The notes under the pieces are model-generated. The model ran no database searches. It was not told the origin of the DNA and saw only the letters and a list, made by a program, of their open reading frames with translations. From Paraplanobispora siamensis (GTDB lineage Bacteria > Actinomycetota > Actinomycetes > Streptosporangiales > Streptosporangiaceae), in contig NZ_BOOJ01000072.1 in NCBI RefSeq assembly GCF_016863175.1, positions 1 through 64,000 on the forward strand: a stretch of DNA of 64,000 bases. The letters run 5' to 3'. Position numbers and translations under genes: made by a program. Shown here piece by piece: positions 59,249 through 64,000 of the stretch. The stretch's first letter is position 1. The number at the start of each line of letters is the position of its first letter.

Positions 59249-60055
59249 CTAGGAGGGGGTCAGCGCGGCGGCGGCGACCGGGACGATCCGCATGCCGAGA
59301 CGCTCGTAGACGCGGATCGCGCTCAGGTTGTCGGTGTCGACCACCAGCGCGACCCGGCCGTGCGCGGCGGCCAGCTCCGCGATGGCGAACCGGCACACCG
59401 CCTCCCCCAGGCCGCGCCCCCGGAAGGCGGGGGCGGTGGCCACCCCCGCGATGAACCCGACCTGCGGCGAGGACCAGGCGTCGGCGGCGGTGGCCACCAG
59501 CCCGCCGCCCTCACGGACCCCGGCCCAGCGGCGGATCCCCGGCAGACCCGGTACCGCCCACGCCGACGGGGACGCCTCGGCCAGCAGCTCCGTCACCTCG
59601 CCGTCGGCCCCGGGCGGCAGCCACCCCACGCCCTCGTCCCCGCCGATGCGTTCCTGCACGGCGCTTTCCTGCACGGCGCTTTCCTGCACGGCGCTTTCCT
59701 GCACGGCGCTTTCCTGTACGGCCCCGCCGTCCCGGCCGGTGTCCATCCACTCGAAGCTCCCCAGGACCCGTGCTCCCGGCAGGCGCCGCACCACCTCCTC
59801 CACCAGGGACCGCTCGCCCGTCAGCCGGTAGTCCGGCCCCAGCTCGGGCAGCGCCAGCCGTACCAGCTTGGCAGCCTCGGGCGCGGGGCCGCACACGGTG
59901 AGCCGGTCGCGGCGGTTGAGGTCGGGGCTGGCCACCGCCACCGCCCCGCCCAGGGCCCACGCCCGCACTCCGCCGCGCAGCCCCTGGGCGGCCCACATGA
60001 CCATGATGTCGTCACCGGACGCGGCGGCCACGTCCTCGATGCGAGTCAGCTCCAC
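59249..60055 (-). CDS. GNAT acetyltransferase with AVQES minisatellite insert
   Basis: A 268-residue protein. The C-terminal half is a standard GNAT domain with the acetyl-CoA loop VATAPAFRGRGLGEAVCRFA and IRVYERLGMRIV. The N-terminal half (LTRIEDVAAASGDDIMVMWA) looks like a divergent second GNAT-like lobe. Between them lies a run of five 5-residue repeats, AVQES x4 and AVQER. GTG 60055 lies four bases after the purB stop codon, so it is translationally coupled to purB; an in-frame ATG at 60118 would lie inside purB. The substrate is unknown. Confidence 0.85.
   Translation of the reverse strand: MELTRIEDVAAASGDDIMVMWAAQGLRGGVRAWALGGAVAVASPDLNRRDRLTVCGPAPEAAKLVRLALPELGPDYRLTGERSLVEEVVRRLPGARVLGSFEWMDTGRDGGAVQESAVQESAVQESAVQESAVQERIGGDEGVGWLPPGADGEVTELLAEASPSAWAVPGLPGIRRWAGVREGGGLVATAADAWSSPQVGFIAGVATAPAFRGRGLGEAVCRFAIAELAAAHGRVALVVDTDNLSAIRVYERLGMRIVPVAAAALTPS
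59648..59722. repeat. 15-bp minisatellite inside the GNAT gene
   Basis: Five units of GCTTTCCTGCACGGC (plus strand), one base different in the first and last. They encode AVQES on the minus strand. The 15-bp period keeps the reading frame whatever the copy number. Confidence 0.95.
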
Positions 60056-60059
60056 GCGG

Positions 60060-61490
60060 CTACAGGATCTCGCCGGGGACATAGGCGGCGGCCTGCGGGT
60101 AGCGGGCGGCGATCTCACCGACGCGCGCCACGACGGCCTCGACCTGTTCGGCCGCGGCGCCGGTGAACGCGATCCGGTCGGCCAGCAGGGCGTCCAGCCC
60201 GGCCCGGTCCAGCGGGAAGCGCTCGTCGGCCGCCAGCCGGTCCAGCAGCTCGTTGCCCGCCCCGCGCTCGCGCATGGCCAGCGCCGACGCCACCGCGTGC
60301 TCCTTGATCAGCTCGTGCGCCGTCTCCCGGCCCACCCCGGCGCGCACCGCGGCCATCAGCATCTTCGTCGTGGCCAGGAACGGCAGGTAGCGGTCCAGCT
60401 CGGCGGCCACGACCGCGGGGAAGGCGCCGAACTCCGACAGGACCGTCAGCATCGTCTCCACCAGCCCGTCGAAGGCGAAGAACGCGTCCGGCAGCGCGAC
60501 CCGGCGCACCACCGAGCAGGACACGTCGCCCTCGTTCCACTGGTCCCCGGCCAGCTCGCCGCCCATCGACGCGTAGCCGCGCAGGATCACCGTCAGCCCG
60601 TTGACCCGCTCGCACGAGCGGGTGTTCATCTTGTGCGGCATCGCCGAGGAGCCGACCTGTCCCTCGGCGAAGCCCTCGGTGACCAGCTCGTGCCCGGCCA
60701 TCAGCCGGATCGTCTTGGCCAGCGACGACGGCGCGGCGGCCAGCTGCACCAGCGCGGTGAGCACCTCGTAGTCCAGCGAGCGGGGGTAGACCTGCCCGAC
60801 GCTGGTGAAGCGGTGGGCGAAGCCCAGGTGCGCGGCGACCCGGTCCTCCAGCTCGGCCAGCCTGCCCCGGTCGCCGCCCAGCAGGTCCAGCATGTCCTGG
60901 GCGGTGCCGACCGGGCCCTTGATCCCGCGCAGCGGGTAGCGGGCGATCAGTTCCTCCAGCCGGGCGAAGGCCACCAGCAGTTCGTCGGCGGCCGAGGCGA
61001 AACGCTTGCCCAGGGTGGTCGACTGGGCGGCCACGTTGTGCGACCTGCCGGCCATCACGGTGCCCGAGTGCTCGGCGGCCAGCTCGGCCAGCCTGGCCAG
61101 CAGCGCCACGCACCGGTCGCGCACCAGCACCAGGCTGTCGCGGATCTGCAACTGCTCGACGTTCTCGGTCAGGTCGCGCGAGGTCATGCCCTTGTGCACG
61201 TGCTCGTGCCCGGCCAGGGCGTTGAACTCCTCGATGCGGGCCTTGACGTCGTGGCGGGTGACCCGCTCGCGCTCGGCGATGGAGCCCAGGTCGACCCGCT
61301 CCAGCACCTTCTCGTAGTCGGCCACGACCCCTTCGGGGACCTCGATCCCCAGCTCCGCCTGCGCCGCCAGCACGGCCAGCCACAGGCGCCGCTCGGCCAC
61401 CACCTTGTACTCGGGGGACCACAGGCGGGCCAGCTCCGCGGAGGCGTAACGAGCGGCCAGGACATTGGGGATACGCGGCTTGGAAGTCAC
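60060..61490 (-). CDS. purB: adenylosuccinate lyase
   Basis: Catalyses two fumarate-releasing steps in purine synthesis (SAICAR to AICAR, and adenylosuccinate to AMP). The fumarase-superfamily signature SSAMPHKMNTRSCERVNGL is present, together with TSRDLTENVEQLQIRDSL and AGRSHNVAAQSTTLGKRF. At 476 aa it is full length. GTG 61490 is preceded by TAGACT eight bases upstream (61499-61504, minus strand), which suggests a leaderless transcript. The next gene, the GNAT enzyme, starts four bases after its stop. A 32-bp palindrome separates it from the RND gene upstream. Confidence 0.95.
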   Translation of the reverse strand: MTSKPRIPNVLAARYASAELARLWSPEYKVVAERRLWLAVLAAQAELGIEVPEGVVADYEKVLERVDLGSIAERERVTRHDVKARIEEFNALAGHEHVHKGMTSRDLTENVEQLQIRDSLVLVRDRCVALLARLAELAAEHSGTVMAGRSHNVAAQSTTLGKRFASAADELLVAFARLEELIARYPLRGIKGPVGTAQDMLDLLGGDRGRLAELEDRVAAHLGFAHRFTSVGQVYPRSLDYEVLTALVQLAAAPSSLAKTIRLMAGHELVTEGFAEGQVGSSAMPHKMNTRSCERVNGLTVILRGYASMGGELAGDQWNEGDVSCSVVRRVALPDAFFAFDGLVETMLTVLSEFGAFPAVVAAELDRYLPFLATTKMLMAAVRAGVGRETAHELIKEHAVASALAMRERGAGNELLDRLAADERFPLDRAGLDALLADRIAFTGAAAEQVEAVVARVGEIAARYPQAAAYVPGEIL

Positions 61491-61544
61491 GTTGCCGCAG
61501 TCTATCGACGCCCCGTCCGCGCTCCCGCCCACCCCTCCCCCTCT

Positions 61545-61576
61545 CGCCGTACGGCGGGCGCGCCCGCCGTACGGCG
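61545..61576 (-). terminator. 32-bp perfect palindrome between the RND gene and purB
   Basis: CGCCGTACGGCGGGCG followed by its exact complement. It lies 19 bases beyond the RND stop and upstream of the purB promoter, so it is the natural terminator of the RND gene. Confidence 0.8.
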
Positions 61577-61595
61577 ATCGAGGAGACAGGGCCGG

Positions 61596-64000
61596 TTACG
61601 TGGCGGCCTTGGCCAGCTCCTCCTTCTCGGAGACCTCCGCCTCGGGCTCGGGGCCCTCGTTCTTCCTGCGGCGGAAGCGCTCCTTGGTCCGCTCCAGCAT
61701 CACGTACAGGGTCGGGACCAGGACCAGCGTCAGCAGCGTCGAGGACAGCAGGCCGCCGATCACCACGATGGCCAGCGGCTGGGAGATGAACCCGCCCGAC
61801 CCGGTCAGGCCCAGGGCCATCGGGATCAGCGCGAAGATCGTCGCGACCGCGGTCATCAGGATGGGCCGCAGGCGGCGGCGTCCTCCCTCGACCACCGCGT
61901 CCACGATGCCCATGCCCTGCTCGCGGTACTGGTTGATCAGATCGATCAGCACGATCGCGTTGGTGACCACGATGCCGATCAGCATCAGCATGCCGATCAG
62001 GGCCGGAACGCCCAGCGGCGTGTCCGTCAGCAGCAGCAGGCCGATCGCGCCGGTCGCCGCGAACGGGATGGACACCAGCAGGATCAGCGGCTGGGCGAAG
62101 CTGCGGAACGTCGCCACCATGATCATGAAGACGATCGCGATCGCGGCCAGCATCGCCAGCCCGAGCTGGCCGAACGCCTCGGCCTGGTCGGCGCTGACGC
62201 CGCCGATCGTGTAGGAGGCGCCGGCCGGCAGGGTCAGGCCCTCCAGCTTCGTCGTCATCTCCTGCGTCACGCTGCCCAGGTCGCTGGCGGTGGCCGTACC
62301 CGAGACCGTGGCGCTGCGCTCACCGTCGATCCGGGTCACCTGCGTGGGCCCGGCGACCTTCTTCACATCGGCCACGTCGGCCAGCTCGATCAGACCGGCC
62401 GCGGTCGGCAGTTTCAGCTCGCGGACGTCGTCGATGTTCTCCGGCGCGTCACCGCTGCGCAGGATCACATCGCCCGCCTGCCCGTCCAGCGTCATCTCGC
62501 CCAGCGGCGCGCCGCGGAAGCGCTGCGCGACGAGCTGGCCGATCGCCGCCTCGCTGAGTCCCCTGGCGGCGGCCTTCTCCCGGTCCACCTCGACGTGGAT
62601 GCGCTCGGCGCTGGCCTCCAGGTTGGAGGAGACGTCGCGCAGCCCGTCCAGGCCGGCCATCGCGCCGCGCACGGTCTCGGCGGCCGTCTCCAGCGTCGCC
62701 AGGTCCGGCGCCTGCACGATCACCTGGAGCTGGTTGGCGGAGCCGCCCATGCCGCCGCCACCGCCGCCGCCCACGGTGATCTCACCGGCGTCCTTCAGCG
62801 CGGTCAGCCGCTCGCGCAGCGTGCTCTCCAGCGCGGTGGAGTCGGTCTCCTCGGCCACCGTCACCGAGTAGGAGGCGCGGTCGCCGCCGCCGCCGGTGGC
62901 GCCGCCCAGGAAGCCGCCACCGCCGCCGACGTTGACCTGGTAGGACTGCACGCCCTCGCTCTCGAGGTCGGCGAGCACCTCCTCGACCTTCTTGGCCGCG
63001 GCGTCGGTGCTGGCCAGGTCGGTGCCGACCGGCATCCGCTGGCTGATCGAGATCGTGTCCTGCCCGGAGGAGTCCAGGAAGTTGGTCTCCAGCCGCCCGG
63101 CCAGGCCCATCGTGCCGACGAACACCACGATGCCGATCAGGACCGTCACCAGGCGCCGCCGGGTGGCGAAGCGCAGCACCGGCAGGTAGGCGCGCTGCAG
63201 TGGGCTGCGCAGCTCCTTGGCCTCGGCCTCCTCGCGGACCGCCCGCGCCTGCTCCGGGGTGAGCACCGGGGCCTTGAGGAACCAGTAGGCCAGCACCGGG
63301 ATCACCGTCAGCGACACCAGCAGCGAGGCCAGCAGCGCCACCGTCACCGTGATCGCGAAGGGCGCGAACAGCTGCCCCACCATGCCGCCGACCACCGCGA
63401 TGGGCGCGAACACCGCCACCGTCGTCAGCGTCGAGGCCGTCACCGCGCCGCTCACCTCGCGCACACCGGCCAGTACGGCGTCGCGTTTGGCCTCGCCGTA
63501 CCCCATGTGCCGTTTGATGTTCTCCAGCACCACGATCGAGTCGTCGACCACCCGCCCGACCGCGATCGTCAGCGCGCCCAGGGTGAGCAGGTTGAGCGAG
63601 TAGTCGCCCAGCCACAGCGCGATCAGCGCGATCACCACCGACAGCGGGATCGACACCGCCGTCACCAGCGTCGAGCGCACCGACAGCAGGAAGACCAGGA
63701 TGACCAGCACCGCGAAGGCCAGGCCCAGCAGGCCCTCGGTGGTCAGGTCCTCGATCGAGCGCTCCACGTAGGGCGCCTGGTCGAAGACGACCGTCACCTC
63801 GGAGGCGTCGCCGACCGCGCGGACGATGTCGGCCCGCATCTCCTGGACCGCGTGCGAGATCGCCACCGCGTTGCCGTCGGGCGTCATCGTGATCGAGATG
63901 CCCAGGCTGGGCTCGCCGTTGGTGCGGGTCAGCGTGGTCGCGTCGGCGGGCTCGCGCTCCACCGTGGCGACGTCCTCGAGCTTGACCGGCTCGGGGGCCG
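61596..64000 (-). CDS. RND-family efflux permease (AcrB/SwrC-like), 5' end off the right edge
   Basis: At least 801 residues of an RND pump; the frame stays open to the right edge, where PVKLEDVATVE is part of the first porter domain. Membrane segments match the family, with the proton-relay Asp-Asp pair in VGRVVDDSIVVLENIKRHMG (TM4). FVGTMGLAGRLETNFLDSSG precedes the second porter domain, and RRLRPILMTAVATIFALIPM is the conserved loop before TM11. The TM10 lysine of AcrB is replaced by Thr in VVTNAIVLID, as in SwrC-like pumps of Gram-positives. The second porter domain contains two Gly-rich runs (near residues 350 and 395 of the visible part). The C terminus is acidic. No membrane-fusion protein is in the window. 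Confidence 0.9.
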   Translation of the reverse strand, partial: APEPVKLEDVATVEREPADATTLTRTNGEPSLGISITMTPDGNAVAISHAVQEMRADIVRAVGDASEVTVVFDQAPYVERSIEDLTTEGLLGLAFAVLVILVFLLSVRSTLVTAVSIPLSVVIALIALWLGDYSLNLLTLGALTIAVGRVVDDSIVVLENIKRHMGYGEAKRDAVLAGVREVSGAVTASTLTTVAVFAPIAVVGGMVGQLFAPFAITVTVALLASLLVSLTVIPVLAYWFLKAPVLTPEQARAVREEAEAKELRSPLQRAYLPVLRFATRRRLVTVLIGIVVFVGTMGLAGRLETNFLDSSGQDTISISQRMPVGTDLASTDAAAKKVEEVLADLESEGVQSYQVNVGGGGGFLGGATGGGGDRASYSVTVAEETDSTALESTLRERLTALKDAGEITVGGGGGGGMGGSANQLQVIVQAPDLATLETAAETVRGAMAGLDGLRDVSSNLEASAERIHVEVDREKAAARGLSEAAIGQLVAQRFRGAPLGEMTLDGQAGDVILRSGDAPENIDDVRELKLPTAAGLIELADVADVKKVAGPTQVTRIDGERSATVSGTATASDLGSVTQEMTTKLEGLTLPAGASYTIGGVSADQAEAFGQLGLAMLAAIAIVFMIMVATFRSFAQPLILLVSIPFAATGAIGLLLLTDTPLGVPALIGMLMLIGIVVTNAIVLIDLINQYREQGMGIVDAVVEGGRRRLRPILMTAVATIFALIPMALGLTGSGGFISQPLAIVVIGGLLSSTLLTLVLVPTLYVMLERTKERFRRRKNEGPEPEAEVSEKEELAKAAT

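Overview
This is a very GC-rich window from an actinomycete chromosome, probably a filamentous Streptosporangiales-type genome (Nonomuraea, Streptosporangium or a relative). I infer the taxon from GC content, frequent GTG starts, leaderless-type promoters, many one-component regulators and Ser/Thr kinase, LAL, ECF41 and EACC1-caspase families. Nothing in the sequence fixes the genus. I see no rRNA, tRNA, CRISPR array, transposase or prophage. About 46 genes and one gene remnant account for nearly all of the 64 kb. Most lines of repeat DNA and most hairpins can be tied to a particular gene or gene junction.

Layout. 1-7.7 kb (minus): the first 1697 codons of a PUFA/secondary-lipid-synthase-like megasynthase (KS-AT-KS, running off the left edge), an acyl-CoA dehydrogenase coupled to it, and an MBL hydrolase; a DosR/DevR-like palindrome lies upstream of the dehydrogenase. 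7.8-10.4 kb (minus): L,D-transpeptidase lipoprotein with a GTTAC-N6-GTTAC box upstream, and an MFS transporter. 10.7-14 kb (plus): a membrane-anchored EACC1-caspase protein and an ArsR regulator. 14-20.6 kb: DUF2278 protein and RecD2 helicase (minus), AlkZ-like protein (plus), a small secreted protein, and a copper-amine-oxidase-like protein lacking the usual cofactor motif. 20.7-23.5 kb: a HelD-type RNA polymerase recycling ATPase behind a clear promoter with a palindrome over the start site.

23.5-34 kb is a seven-gene plus-strand operon for an unidentified glycan: LacI repressor, lipoprotein solute-binding protein, two ABC permeases, secreted PF10091-type glycosidase, cytoplasmic GH39 enzyme and a LAL-type LuxR regulator, closed by a strong terminator. 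34-41.6 kb: a secreted four-repeat cysteine protein, a class-C-type serine hydrolase, LysR/amidotransferase divergent pair, an L12-like membrane protein, and an MFS exporter divergent from its ArsR regulator across a 16-bp tandem array. 41.7-46.3 kb is the most accessory-looking stretch: a Ser/Thr kinase, a lone tyrosine recombinase followed by five 43/44-bp tandem repeats, a ricin-B lectin and an orphan flagellin-like gene with four 17-residue repeats.

46.4-52.8 kb: XRE repressor/methionine aminopeptidase pair with a 9-bp minisatellite at the stop codon, a MerR regulator with GyrI-like domain, a large secreted beta-helix protein with a polysaccharide lyase domain nested inside it, a TipA-like MerR regulator and a DUF1992 protein. 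53-58 kb: DUF3817 membrane protein, a phospholipase D-like gene remnant, an ECF41 sigma factor divergent from its carboxymuconolactone-decarboxylase partner with matching promoters on both strands, DUF418 and DUF4037 proteins. 58-64 kb: NmrA-like oxidoreductase, GNAT enzyme with an AVQES minisatellite, purB, and an RND efflux permease whose 5' end lies beyond the right edge.
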